Both the position numbers and the translations under genes were made by a program. DNA of 54,545 bases from NCBI RefSeq assembly GCF_001612615.1, contig NZ_BDAU01000054.1:1-54545 (forward strand), written 5' to 3'. This document shows, piece after piece, positions 24,251 to 33,171 of the stretch. A model generated the notes under the pieces. It was not told the origin of the DNA. It did not search any database and was given only the letters and a program-made list of their open reading frames with translations. This DNA comes from Nocardia amikacinitolerans NBRC 108937. Its GTDB lineage: Bacteria; Actinomycetota; Actinomycetes; Mycobacteriales; Mycobacteriaceae. Within the stretch, counting starts at the first letter, position 1, and the number at the start of each line of letters is the position of its first letter.

Positions 24251-25987
24251 TCAGCTCCGGTCGGCCTTGAACTGGTTGATCGGGCCCTTGTCCATCTTCA
24301 CCTCGACGCGGCCGTCGGGTTGCAGGAACGCCGCGGGCCGGGACTCGGAGAACCGCTTGCTGTAGAGCTCGAGCCGTTCGATGAGCACGCCCTCGGGACG
24401 GTTGTAGACGATGCCGGGCACGCAGGTGAAGATCCAGCTGGACTTCTTCGCCTGATCGGCAGGGATCACCACCTGATCGGCGCCGTTCTCGATGGACAGC
24501 GACACCCGGTACTTGAAGAACGACCCGGTGCCGTTGTTGATCGCCGAGTACGCCACCGGCACGATCGCGACGATCTCGGGGGCGAAGCGGACCTCGATGA
24601 TCTCCTCGGTCTGCCCGCCGCCGCTGCGCACGTGGCCCCGGCCGCGGTCGCCGAGGTGCCGGACCAGATCACGGTAGTGCGGGTTGGCCGGGGTGTCCTT
24701 GGCGTCGAAGGTGGCGACGTGCACGACCTCGCCGGTGTTCAGCACGACAAGGGCGTAGGCCTCGTAGTCGGTGCCGCTGGCCCACGCCACCCGTAGTCGG
24801 ATCACCGGGGACTTCTCCAGCAGGACCGGTGGGGCGTTCTTGGTCAGGGTGACGGCGCCCTTGGAGAAGTTCACGCCGGGTGGTGGTGGAGTCTGTGGGT
24901 GCATGCCGTGTGGTGCGGCCGATGGTGGAAAAGCTCGTTGGTGCGAGTCCGGCGTCGCGCCGGGATTTGCGCCGGCGTGCGGAGGCGGGAAAGTCTGCGG
25001 GGCAGCTTCATACGGGCCGGGAGCTGGGCCGGATGTTGGACCAGGAGGTTGCCCGGACAGAGGTGGGAACGCCTGCGGGGCAGTCCGATACTGGCCGGGC
25101 GGCGTGCCGAAGCTCGCATCGGCGGGTGGTCCCGCAGGGGGAGACGGAAACGACTGTGCGCCAGTCTGATACGGGCCAGGGGGCGTCCCGAAATGCGTGC
25201 CGGACGATGGCCCGGCAGGCGGTTGCCCGAACGGCGCGCCCGTGGTCGGCCCGGTCGGCGGCTGCCCTGACGACGTGCCGCCGGTCGGCCCCGTTGGAGG
25301 CTGCCCGAACGCCGCGCTCGCCGTCGGCCTGGTGGGTGGCTGCCCAAACGACGCCGCATGCGGTGACCCGGCAGGCGGCTGGCCGAACGCGGTACCCGGC
25401 GACCCGGTGGGCGGAACCTGCGGCTGCCCGAACGCGGGGGTGTGCGGAACCGCGGACTGGGCTGGCGATGAAAATGGCTGTGCCGCATTCTGATTCGCAC
25501 CAGATGGCTCGTCATCGACGGAGATGCCGAAATCGGTGGCCAGCCCGGCCAATCCGCTCGAATACCCCTGCGCCACATTGCGCAGCTTCCAGCCGCTCGC
25601 GCGGCGATACACCTCGCCGAGGATGACGGTGGTCTCCGAACTCAGCCCGGTGATCGGCAGATCGTGGGCTAGCCCGCCGTCCTCGGTGATGCGGACCGCG
25701 AGCGGAATGCCGCCGAACACGCCGTTGTCCACCGAGGCGGCCACGACCAGCCGGTCGGTCACCGCGCCGACATTGGGCAGGTCGATGCAGATCGCGCCGT
25801 CGGTCAGCCGCACCGCACCGTCCGGCGAGACCGGCTGGTTGTAGAAGACGAATTCGCTGTCGTCGCCGACCTTCCCGTGGTCGCGGACGCACAACACCGA
25901 CAGATCGATACCGGCGGGCGCGACCGTCACGTGCAATCGCCCGCCGCCCAGCGCGACGTTCCCGCCCTTGCCGATCACGCTGGACAT
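24251..25987 (-). CDS. TerD-family protein: two TerD-like domains joined by a Pro/Gly-rich linker
   Basis: A 578-residue protein. Residues 1 to about 158 are TerD-like (GIDLSVLCVRD, then SEFVFYNQPVSPDGAV, then ILGEVYRRASGWKLRNVAQGY); 380-575 form a second related beta-rich domain (AFLQPDGRVEVKMD near the end). Between them about 210 residues are Pro/Gly/Gln-rich with repeated FGQPPTGPT-like units. TerD proteins bind calcium and act in tellurite and general stress systems; here several Asp ligands of the classic site are degenerate. ATG 25987 has AGGGG upstream. No terB, terC or terF neighbour is visible, so it is an orphan. Confidence 0.88.
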   Translation of the reverse strand: MSSVIGKGGNVALGGGRLHVTVAPAGIDLSVLCVRDHGKVGDDSEFVFYNQPVSPDGAVRLTDGAICIDLPNVGAVTDRLVVAASVDNGVFGGIPLAVRITEDGGLAHDLPITGLSSETTVILGEVYRRASGWKLRNVAQGYSSGLAGLATDFGISVDDEPSGANQNAAQPFSSPAQSAVPHTPAFGQPQVPPTGSPGTAFGQPPAGSPHAASFGQPPTRPTASAAFGQPPTGPTGGTSSGQPPTGPTTGAPFGQPPAGPSSGTHFGTPPGPYQTGAQSFPSPPAGPPADASFGTPPGQYRTAPQAFPPLSGQPPGPTSGPAPGPYEAAPQTFPPPHAGANPGATPDSHQRAFPPSAAPHGMHPQTPPPPGVNFSKGAVTLTKNAPPVLLEKSPVIRLRVAWASGTDYEAYALVVLNTGEVVHVATFDAKDTPANPHYRDLVRHLGDRGRGHVRSGGGQTEEIIEVRFAPEIVAIVPVAYSAINNGTGSFFKYRVSLSIENGADQVVIPADQAKKSSWIFTCVPGIVYNRPEGVLIERLELYSKRFSESRPAAFLQPDGRVEVKMDKGPINQFKADRS

Positions 25988-26055
25988 CGCGCCCCTGTCG
26001 CTCGAACTGCCTTCTCGCGCAAGCCTAATACGAGCAGACCGGACGGTCGACAGCT

Positions 26056-26094
26056 CGCGCGGCGCCGATACTCGACGAACACCGGCGCCGCGCG
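26056..26094 (-). terminator. 12-bp stem terminator of the acyl-CoA synthetase gene at 26108
   Basis: Perfect 12-bp arms (CGCGCGGCGCCG at 26056-26067, complement at 26083-26094) with a 15-base loop, starting 14 bases past the stop. No T-run. Confidence 0.6.
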
Positions 26095-26107
26095 CGCGAT
26101 CACGGGA

Positions 26108-27763
26108 TCAGTTCTCGATCTCCATCTCGATCAACGGCTTGCGCAGCAGCTTGCCGGTGGCGTTGCGCGGCAGTTCGTCGAGGAAGATCACCTCGCGCGG
26201 CACCTTGTAGCGGGCCAGGTTCGCCTTGACGTAGTCCTTGATCTCCTGCGGATCGCGCTTGGAGCCCGGGCCCGGCACGACGAACGCGCGCAGCCGCTTG
26301 CCGTACTCGCGGTCGTCGACGCCGACCACGGCGGCCTCGAAGATGTCCTCGCGCCCGGCGATCAGGTTCTCCACCTCGAGCGGGAAGACGTTCTCGCCGC
26401 CGGAGACGATCATGTCGTCGTCGCGGCCGTCGATGTAGAGCAGGCCGTCGGCGTCGAAGTGCCCGACGTCGCCGCTGGACATCATGCCGTCGACGATTTC
26501 CTTGGTCCGGCCGTCGGTGTAGCCGCTGAACGCGAATCCGTTGTCCACGAAGATGGTTCCGGTGACGTTCGGCTCGGTGATCGGCTTGCGGTTCTCGTCG
26601 AGCAGCACGATGCGGATGCCGACGGGCGGACGGCCCGCGGTGGTCGGCGACTTGCGCATGTCCGCCGGGGTGGCCACGGTCATCACCGCGCACTCGGTGG
26701 AGCCGTACAGGTTGTAGAGGCTGTCGTTGAAGTGGTCCAGCGTGCGGGTGACCACGTCGGGCGCGATGGCCGAGCCCGCCGCGAAGATCACCTTGATGCT
26801 GCGCACGTCGTACTTGGCGAGCACGTCGTCGCCGAGATCGAGGATGCGCTGCAACATGGTCGGCACGACGACCAGCGAGTCCGCCCGGTACTTCTCGATA
26901 TTGGCAAGCGTCTGCTCGGGGTTGAAGCGGCGCTGCTGGAAGACGACACGGTTGCCGAGCGCCAGACCGATGGTGAACTGGGAAAGCCCGGTGCCGTGGA
27001 AGATCGGCGCGGCCATGATCATCGTGCCGTTGGCGGGCAGCGGCACCCGGTCGACGAACTGCGCCGAGGCGAACGGGCTGACCCGGTCGCGCGGCGCGCC
27101 CTTCGGGGTGCCGGTGGTGCCGCTGGTCAGGATGACCATGCCGCCTGGCTTGGCGGGGGCGGGCAGCGGCGCGGTGGACCGGTCCGCGGACAGCGAATCG
27201 ACGGTCGGGATCGACGGGTCGGCGTCGTCCTTTTCGTCGACCCAGGTGAGGATGCGCGGGATCTCGGCGGGGATGGCGCTCATCAGGTCGAGGAACTCGC
27301 TGTCGTGCAGCACGGCCTTGACCTTCTCGCGCGTGGCGACGTCGGCGAACTGCGGCTTGGCGAACCCCGTGTTCATCAGGACCGCGCGAACGCCGAGCTT
27401 GCCCGCGGCCAGCAGGCTGAGGACCATGCCGCGGTGATCGCGCGCCAGCACGGCGACGACGTCGCCCGGGCGGATGCCCTGAGCTTCCAAACCGCGCGCG
27501 AAAGCGTTGGACTGGTCGTTGAGCTGGCCGAAGGTCAGTTCGCCGCGCTCGTCCACGATGGCGGCCGCGTGCGGCCTGGCCTGCGCGGCGTGCATGACGA
27601 CGCCCGCGAACGGACCGAACTTCAGCACGTTGAACGCCGAGCGTGCCGCGTGGTCCGGGCGCAGCGGGTTGAACAGACCCCGCTTCACCATGACGTTCAC
27701 GCCGAGTGCGAGGTCACCGGCCTTGCGAACGGAACCGCCGAGCGCGGGAAAGGACAAAGACAT
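26108..27763 (-). CDS. Acyl-CoA synthetase (FadD family)
   Basis: AMP-forming ligase of 551 residues. Motifs: ILTSGTTGTPKGA, NLYGSTE, the hinge region SSGDVGHFD, DGRDDDMIVSGGENVFP, and the catalytic Lys in NATGKLL. Long-chain fatty acid activation is the usual role of this FadD branch; the substrate is not readable. ATG 27763 has GGAAGG about nine bases upstream. It resembles the FadD encoded at 27976-29595 strongly (for example VLARDHRG followed by MNTGFAKPQFA in both), so the two are likely an old duplication. They are separated by a strong hairpin, and this gene has its own candidate operator at 27841-27862. Confidence 0.93.
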   Translation of the reverse strand: MSLSFPALGGSVRKAGDLALGVNVMVKRGLFNPLRPDHAARSAFNVLKFGPFAGVVMHAAQARPHAAAIVDERGELTFGQLNDQSNAFARGLEAQGIRPGDVVAVLARDHRGMVLSLLAAGKLGVRAVLMNTGFAKPQFADVATREKVKAVLHDSEFLDLMSAIPAEIPRILTWVDEKDDADPSIPTVDSLSADRSTAPLPAPAKPGGMVILTSGTTGTPKGAPRDRVSPFASAQFVDRVPLPANGTMIMAAPIFHGTGLSQFTIGLALGNRVVFQQRRFNPEQTLANIEKYRADSLVVVPTMLQRILDLGDDVLAKYDVRSIKVIFAAGSAIAPDVVTRTLDHFNDSLYNLYGSTECAVMTVATPADMRKSPTTAGRPPVGIRIVLLDENRKPITEPNVTGTIFVDNGFAFSGYTDGRTKEIVDGMMSSGDVGHFDADGLLYIDGRDDDMIVSGGENVFPLEVENLIAGREDIFEAAVVGVDDREYGKRLRAFVVPGPGSKRDPQEIKDYVKANLARYKVPREVIFLDELPRNATGKLLRKPLIEMEIEN

Positions 27764-27840
27764 ATGGGACAACCTTCCGCGGTCCAGCCACCGGGACTCG
27801 GGGTGGTGTGGACCGCAACATCGAGATCCAGTGCTGGCGC

Positions 27841-27862
27841 TAACAATAGCAAGCAACTGTTA
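27841..27862. promoter_or_regulatory. Inverted repeat upstream of the fadD gene
   Basis: TAACAATAGC and GCAACTGTTA are separated by AA; 8 of 10 positions pair. It lies about 80 bases before the start at 27763, in an AT-richer patch than its surroundings. It looks like a TetR-type operator, but no regulator gene is adjacent. Confidence 0.45.
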
Positions 27863-27915
27863 CCGAGTGTGTCATCCATCTCACCGCGCGGAGGACTTGG
27901 CTTTCAGGTACCTTT

Positions 27916-27963
27916 CGGGTCGCGAATCGGGTTGCAGCGCAACGGGCTCCGATTCGCGACCCG
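27916..27963 (-). terminator. Strong nested hairpin after the second fadD
   Basis: Perfect 15-bp arms (27916-27930 and 27949-27963) enclose an inner perfect 5-bp stem (GTTGC/GCAAC). It lies 12 bases past the stop at 27976. No T-run, but the stem is long enough to act as terminator and to shield the downstream fadD from read-through. Confidence 0.7.
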
Positions 27964-27975
27964 GTCCGGTCGGCT

Positions 27976-29595
27976 TTAGATCTGGTACTCCACGAGCACC
28001 CGGCGCAGCAGCTTGCCCGTCGGGTTGCGCGGCAGATCGTCGAGGAAGACCACCTCGCGCGGCACCTTGTACCTGGCCAGGTTGTCCTTGACGTAGGCCT
28101 TGAGCTCCTCGCCGTCGGGCGTGTGGCCGGGCTCCGGGACGATGAAGGCGCGCAGCCGCTTGCCGAACTCGACATCGTCCACGCCGATCACCGCGGCGTC
28201 GAACACGTCGGGACGCTCCAGCAGCAGGTTCTCCACCTCCTGCGGGAAGACGTTCTCGCCACCGGAGACGATCATGTCGTCGTCACGGCCGTCGACCATC
28301 AGCAGGCCGTTGTCGTCGAAGTGGCCGACGTCGCCGCTGGACATGTAGCCGTCGATGATCTGCTTGTTGCGGCCGTCGGTGTAGCCCTCGAACGGCGCGC
28401 CGCTGCGCACGAAGATGCGCGCGGTGACATTGCGGTCGGTGACCGGCTGGTCGTTGTCGTCGTAGAGCCGCACATCGCAGGTGATCGGCGGGCGGCCGAC
28501 CGTGCCGGGCGCCTGCGCGAGCTCTTCCGGCTTGGCGATGGTGGCGATCGCGACCTCGGTCGAGCCGTACAGGTTGTGCAGCACCGGACCGAAGACCTCG
28601 GCGGCGCGCACGCACAGCTCGGGCGAGAGCGCGGAACCGGCCAGCACGATGGCTTTCAGCGAGGAGGTGTCGTACTTGGCGCGCACCTCCTCGGGCAGCT
28701 CGACCATGCGGTGCAGCATGGTCGGCACCGCGACCAGCATGTCGGCCTTGTGGTCGGACACCATCTTCAAGGTGGCCTCGGCGTCGAAGCGGCGGCGCAT
28801 CACGATCTTGTTGGACAGCACGGTGCCGACCAGCCAGGTGCCGAGGCCGGTGCTGTGGAAGATCGGCGAGACGATCACCATCGTGCCGAACTTCTGGAAC
28901 GGGATGCGGTCGACGAACTGCGCGGTGGCCATCGGCGTCACCTTGGTGCGCGGCGCGCCCTTGGGGAGGCCGGTGGTACCGCTGGTGAGGATGATGAAGC
29001 CGCCTGGCTTGCTCGGCGCGGGCAGCGGCTCGGTGGAGTTCGCGGCGATCAGGTCGTCGAAGGTCTGCGCGCCTTCCGGCAGCTGGGCGCCCTCGTCGAC
29101 CCAGGTCAGGTAGCGCGGCAGGTCGGCGGGCAGCGCGTCGAGCAGCCCGAGGAACTCGCTGTCGTGCAGCACCGCCCTGACCTTCTCGCGGACGCACACC
29201 TCGGCGAACTGCGGCTTGGCGAAGCCGGTGTTCATCAGCGCGATCCGCGCGCCTAGTTTGCCCGCGGCGATCATCGACATGATCAGCCCTCGGTGGTCGC
29301 GCGCCAGCACGCCGATCACGGTGCCCTCGGTGATACCGGCCGCGTGCAGACCGCGCGCGACGGCGGTGGACTGCTCGTCCAGCTCGCGATAGGTCAGCTC
29401 GCCGCGCTCGTCGGCGAGGGCGACCCGGTCCGGCGCGATGCGCGCGGAATGCCGCACCAGGGCCGCCTGCGGGCCGAATACCTTGGTCTCGCGCATGGTG
29501 CGCAGAGTTTCCAGCGGTGCCTTGGGATCGCTGACTCCACGAGACCGCAGCACTCCCAGGGCTTTCACGGTTTCCAGCGCACGCGCCACGCTCAC
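27976..29595 (-). CDS. Acyl-CoA synthetase (FadD family), paralogue
   Basis: AMP-forming ligase of 539 residues with ILTSGTTGLPKGA, NLYGSTE, SSGDVGHFD, DGRDDDMIVSGGENVFP and NPTGKLL. GTG 29595 follows GGAGGAG by six bases, a clear start; the open frame beyond it has no homology. It is divergent from the acyl-ACP desaturase at 29837 across about 240 bases, suggesting coordinated control of fatty acid activation and desaturation. Very similar in layout to the FadD downstream. Confidence 0.93.
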   Translation of the reverse strand: MSVARALETVKALGVLRSRGVSDPKAPLETLRTMRETKVFGPQAALVRHSARIAPDRVALADERGELTYRELDEQSTAVARGLHAAGITEGTVIGVLARDHRGLIMSMIAAGKLGARIALMNTGFAKPQFAEVCVREKVRAVLHDSEFLGLLDALPADLPRYLTWVDEGAQLPEGAQTFDDLIAANSTEPLPAPSKPGGFIILTSGTTGLPKGAPRTKVTPMATAQFVDRIPFQKFGTMVIVSPIFHSTGLGTWLVGTVLSNKIVMRRRFDAEATLKMVSDHKADMLVAVPTMLHRMVELPEEVRAKYDTSSLKAIVLAGSALSPELCVRAAEVFGPVLHNLYGSTEVAIATIAKPEELAQAPGTVGRPPITCDVRLYDDNDQPVTDRNVTARIFVRSGAPFEGYTDGRNKQIIDGYMSSGDVGHFDDNGLLMVDGRDDDMIVSGGENVFPQEVENLLLERPDVFDAAVIGVDDVEFGKRLRAFIVPEPGHTPDGEELKAYVKDNLARYKVPREVVFLDDLPRNPTGKLLRRVLVEYQI

Positions 29596-29836
29596 TCGAA
29601 CTCCTCCACTGAACACTCGCGTCGGCACTCGACCTCGCGATGCGGCTATGTGGATGCCTACCGTAGCAGCGAACGTGTCATGGGTCACATGTGAAGGCGA
29701 CAAAGCGGACAATGGTCCTGTGTGACGTGGCATCGCCGGCGCGGGTCTCCCCGGGCGGCGCCAGTGGCTCGCTCCCGCGGCCTCGCCACCCGCCCGAGCC
29801 GACGCACGACACCCGCCGCCCGGATGGGACACCGAC

Positions 29837-30817
29837 ATGTCGAGAAATCTGACCCAACTGGAATTGCTGATCGAGCTGGAGCCGGTCGTCGAGCGCGAAC
29901 TGAATCGGCACCTGTCCACGGCCAAGAACTGGCACCCGCACGACTACGTGCCATGGGGTGAGGGCCGCAACTACGCCGCGATGGGCGGCGCCGACTGGGA
30001 ACCGGAACAGTCGCGGCTGTCCGAAGTGGCCAGGGCGGCCATGGTGGTCAACCTGCTCACCGAGGACAACCTGCCCTCCTACCACCGTGAGATCGCCGAG
30101 GGCTTCTCCAGGGACGGGGCATGGGGCACCTGGGTCGGCCGCTGGACCGCCGAGGAGAACCGGCACGGCATCACGATGCGCGACTACCTCGTCGTCACCA
30201 GGGGAGTGGACCCGGTCGCGCTGGAACACGCTCGCATGGCGCACATGACCAAGGGCGCCGACACGCCCGCCGCCTGGGACGACGACACCAACGCGCTCTA
30301 CGGCCTCGCGTACGTGACCTTCCAGGAGCTGGCCACCCGGGTGAGCCATCGCAACACCGGCAAGGTCTGCGACGACCCGATCGCGGACAAGATGCTGCAA
30401 CGCATCGCCGCCGACGAGAACCTGCACATGGTCTTCTACCGCAACATGTGCGAGGCGGCCCTCGAGCTCACGCCCGACCAAGCGCTGGAGGCGATCTCGA
30501 TGATCGTGCGGAGGTTCCGGATGCCGGGCGTCGGCATGCCGGACTTCCGCCGCAAGGCGGCGCTCATCGCCAAACACGGAATCTACGATCCCCGCCAGCA
30601 CTTGGACGACGTGGTGATGCCGGTATTGAAGAAGTGGAACATCTTCGGCCGCAACGACTTCGGACCTCGCGGCGAGCAGTGCCGAGAGGAGCTCGGCGCG
30701 TTCGTCGAGCAATTGGATCGGGACGCCGCACGGTTCGAGGAGCGGCGCGATCGGATACTGATGGCGGAGGCGGCGCGCCGATTGGCCGCCGAGACAGGGG
30801 ATTCCGGGCGAGGCTGA
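29837..30817 (+). CDS. Acyl-ACP desaturase (diiron, DesA type)
   Basis: A 326-residue soluble ferritin-like desaturase of the plant stearoyl-ACP desaturase/mycobacterial DesA family, inserting a double bond in acyl chains on ACP. Diiron ligands: EENRH (Glu107, His110), and a second ExxH in ADENLH; flanking carboxylates in LLTEDN and FQEL. The Lys/Arg-rich C-terminus is usual. ATG 29837 gives the expected N-terminus. No ferredoxin partner adjacent. Divergent from a fadD gene. Confidence 0.92.
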   Translation: MSRNLTQLELLIELEPVVERELNRHLSTAKNWHPHDYVPWGEGRNYAAMGGADWEPEQSRLSEVARAAMVVNLLTEDNLPSYHREIAEGFSRDGAWGTWVGRWTAEENRHGITMRDYLVVTRGVDPVALEHARMAHMTKGADTPAAWDDDTNALYGLAYVTFQELATRVSHRNTGKVCDDPIADKMLQRIAADENLHMVFYRNMCEAALELTPDQALEAISMIVRRFRMPGVGMPDFRRKAALIAKHGIYDPRQHLDDVVMPVLKKWNIFGRNDFGPRGEQCREELGAFVEQLDRDAARFEERRDRILMAEAARRLAAETGDSGRG

Positions 30818-31011
30818 GCCCGTAGCGATCGTCTCTTACGGCGGAAGCAGCTCGAAGACCGGCGGCCGATACGAGAGGTGCCGGGCGGCCATGCCCGGGC
30901 GGTGCGGCGCTGGCCCGAATCGTCAGGCGCGCCGCGCGCGAGCGCGTAAGTCTCTGCGGCGCTGGGCCATTGCCGCGCGGCGGGATGCGCGTGACGGGGC
31001 AAGGTGACCGG

Positions 31012-31045
31012 TTCGTCGCGGCGGCGCGGTGGCCGCCGCGACGAA
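31012..31045 (-). terminator. Perfect 14-bp stem terminator
   Basis: TTCGTCGCGGCGGC (31012-31025) and its exact complement (31032-31045) with a 6-base loop, eight bases past the stop of the secreted protein gene at 31053. The convergent desaturase could use it as well. Confidence 0.7.
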
Positions 31046-31052
31046 TCTGGGA

Positions 31053-31694
31053 TCAGTTGTAGACCGCGCCCATCGAGGGGACCGAGACGGTGCCGCGCTG
31101 GTACTGGTACCCGTCCGGATTGGCGTCGCTGACCGGGACCGACCAACGGTGCCACAGGGTTCCGTACACCGCGGAGACGATCATGCCGGGGCCGAGGTCG
31201 AGCGCCCTGGAACGAATGGTGGTGTCCACCGGCACGTCCTCGTGCTCGAAGAGCACCTCGGTGCCGCTGCGGCCGTTGGACAGATTGACCCACAGCGCTT
31301 CCATTTTGGCGCCGCCCTGGTTCGGCGAGATGGTGCCCGGGCCGCCGAAGAAGCCGAGGCGGAAGCCGTCGACGCCCAGCGCGATGCCCGACCCGTACAC
31401 GCCGGGGCCCTGGCCACGGCCGATGTCGGACTGCGCCGGAATCTGGAACGGCTGGGCGGGCAGCGCGACCTCGCTCTTGGCGGGCAACCGGTCCCGCTCG
31501 GCGAGCAGCCGATCGATCGCCTCCTCCGCCATCGGATTACCCTCGGCGGCCTCCCGCAGCTTCTGCACCGCGATGCCCCAGTCCACCGTCGGGACCTCGG
31601 GCTCCGCCGCCGCGCTCCCGCTGAACACCGTTGCCAGCACGGCCGAAACGGCCGCCGCCGCGGTGAGATGACGCTTGAAACTCAGTCGACGCAT
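31053..31694 (-). CDS. Secreted protein of unknown function
   Basis: A 213-residue protein with a signal peptide (RRLSFKRHLTAAAAVSAVLA, ending at SAAAEP, cleavage near residue 30). The mature part begins with an acidic helical stretch (VDWGIAVQKLREAAEG) and continues beta-rich with Gly-rich text (GPGVYGSGIALGVDGFRLGFFGG) and FEHEDVPVDTTI. ATG 31694 has AAGGAG seven bases upstream. I recognise no enzymatic motif. Resembles secreted proteins seen in nocardiae, from memory only. Confidence 0.8.
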   Translation of the reverse strand: MRRLSFKRHLTAAAAVSAVLATVFSGSAAAEPEVPTVDWGIAVQKLREAAEGNPMAEEAIDRLLAERDRLPAKSEVALPAQPFQIPAQSDIGRGQGPGVYGSGIALGVDGFRLGFFGGPGTISPNQGGAKMEALWVNLSNGRSGTEVLFEHEDVPVDTTIRSRALDLGPGMIVSAVYGTLWHRWSVPVSDANPDGYQYQRGTVSVPSMGAVYN

Positions 31695-31832
31695 AACCAA
31701 TCTCCTTGCCAGAGTCCTTGGTACAGCCTTACTGAAATTCGTCCGCTGACTCGCGGTAACCCTCGAGACCCTAACCGATCCCCCAACCCCCTCCGCCAAC
31801 CCACCCCGCACTGCCGAAACCGCACCGGCTCA

Positions 31833-31896
31833 TGTGTCGCCGAAAGCCCTGCGACACAAGAAAACCGGTGCGGGGCCACCCACCCCGCACCGGTTT
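31833..31896 (-). terminator. Double hairpin after the fadE operon
   Basis: Hairpin A (31862-31896): perfect 14-bp stem AAACCGGTGCGGGG with a 7-base loop; on the minus strand it ends in TTTT-CTT, a genuine T-tract. Hairpin B (31833-31858): perfect 8-bp stem TGTGTCGC with a 10-base loop. Together they lie 18 bases past the stop at 31914 and make a strong intrinsic terminator. Confidence 0.8.
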
Positions 31897-31913
31897 CGTT
31901 GTGTGTCAGCCCG

Positions 31914-33137
31914 TTACTTGAGCTCGGCGCTGGTCTTGCCGAGCACCCGCCGCGCCACGATGAGCTGCTGGATCTGCTGGGTCCCTTCGAAGATGTCGAG
32001 GATCTTCGAGTCGCGGCCCCACTTCTCCAGCAGGGTGCGCTGGGAGTAGCCGATGGTGCCTGCCAGTTCGACGGCCTTGAGGGTGATGTCGGTGCCGGTG
32101 CGGCCGGCCTTGGCCTTCGACATGGAGGCTTCCAGCGAGTTGGGCTTCTTGTTGTCGGCCATCCACGCCGCGCGCAGCGCGAGCAGGTAGGCGGACTCGT
32201 AATCGGCTTCCATGCGCAGGAATTCGGCCGCGGCGGCGTGCTGGTTGATCGCCGGGGTGTCGTAGGAGATCTCGATACCGGCGGCGGTCAGGATGGCGCG
32301 CAGCTCCTCGAGCGCGGCACGCGCCACGCCGACGGCCATGGCCGCCACCAGCGGACGGGTGTTGTCGAAGGTCTGCATGACCCCCGCGAAACCCTTCTCC
32401 ACGTTGACTTCCGGGCTGCCGAGGATGTTGTCGGCGGGAATCCGGCAGTCCTGCAACAGGAGCACGGCGGTGTCGGAGGCCTTGATGCCGAGCTTGTGCT
32501 CGAGCCGGGCCACCGAGAGACCGGGAGCGTCGCGCGGCACGACGAACGACTTGATCGCCGCGCGGCCGAGGCTCTTGTCGACGGTCGCCCACACCACGAT
32601 GTGGGTGGCGCGCTGACCGGCGGTGACGAAGATCTTCTCGCCGTTGAGCACCCACTCGTCGCCGTCGCGCACCGCGGTGGTGGTGACGGCGGCGGAGTCG
32701 GAGCCGAAGGACGGCTCGGTGATGGCCATCGCGGCCCACACCTTGCCGAAGCGCTTCAGCTGCTCGTCGGTGGCGACGGCCGCGATGGCCGCGTTGCCGA
32801 GACCCTGGTAGGGGATCGACAGCATGAGGCCGACGTCGCCCCACGAGGTCTCCAGGGCGTTCAGCAGCGCGGACATGTTGCCGCCGTTGGTGTTTCCGAG
32901 CAGCTCGGTGGCGTGCGCGTCGGACTCGTCGGAGCGGCCGCCCGCGGCGCCGCCGATCTTCTGGGTGCCGGAGTCGGCGAGGCCCTCGACCATGGCGGCC
33001 ATGGTGTCCAGCTCGACCGGGTAGTCGTGCTCGGCGAGGTCGTACTTGCGCGAGATCGGCCGGAAGATCTCCGAGGCGACCTGGTGGGCCTGGTTGGCGC
33101 TGGCCCGCAGCTTCTTGGGGAGTTCGAGATTGATCAT
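31914..33137 (-). CDS. Acyl-CoA dehydrogenase
   Basis: A 407-residue FAD flavoenzyme that introduces the alpha-beta double bond in acyl-CoA. FAD-binding AITEPSFGSDSAAV is present, as are IKASDTAVLLLQDCRIPADN, RLRL-type core helices, and the C-terminal DIFEGTQQIQQL with the catalytic Glu of the EGT motif. ATG 33137 follows AGGAG by ten bases. It starts 34 bases after the stop of a second dehydrogenase gene on the same strand, making a two-gene operon that could encode a hetero-oligomeric enzyme. Confidence 0.92.
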   Translation of the reverse strand: MINLELPKKLRASANQAHQVASEIFRPISRKYDLAEHDYPVELDTMAAMVEGLADSGTQKIGGAAGGRSDESDAHATELLGNTNGGNMSALLNALETSWGDVGLMLSIPYQGLGNAAIAAVATDEQLKRFGKVWAAMAITEPSFGSDSAAVTTTAVRDGDEWVLNGEKIFVTAGQRATHIVVWATVDKSLGRAAIKSFVVPRDAPGLSVARLEHKLGIKASDTAVLLLQDCRIPADNILGSPEVNVEKGFAGVMQTFDNTRPLVAAMAVGVARAALEELRAILTAAGIEISYDTPAINQHAAAAEFLRMEADYESAYLLALRAAWMADNKKPNSLEASMSKAKAGRTGTDITLKAVELAGTIGYSQRTLLEKWGRDSKILDIFEGTQQIQQLIVARRVLGKTSAELK

Positions 33138-33171
33138 TGTGGAAGGTCTCCTGAAGGAAGGAACGAGCCGA

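Noticed and set aside
24900..25480. Repetitive region suggestive of a tandem DNA repeat
   Set aside because: It is the Pro/Gly/Gln-rich linker of the TerD-family gene; repeats follow codons and are imperfect.
30818..31011. Possible short gene between the desaturase and the secreted protein
   Set aside because: Frames there are short, overlap real genes, and have no ribosome site or recognisable composition.
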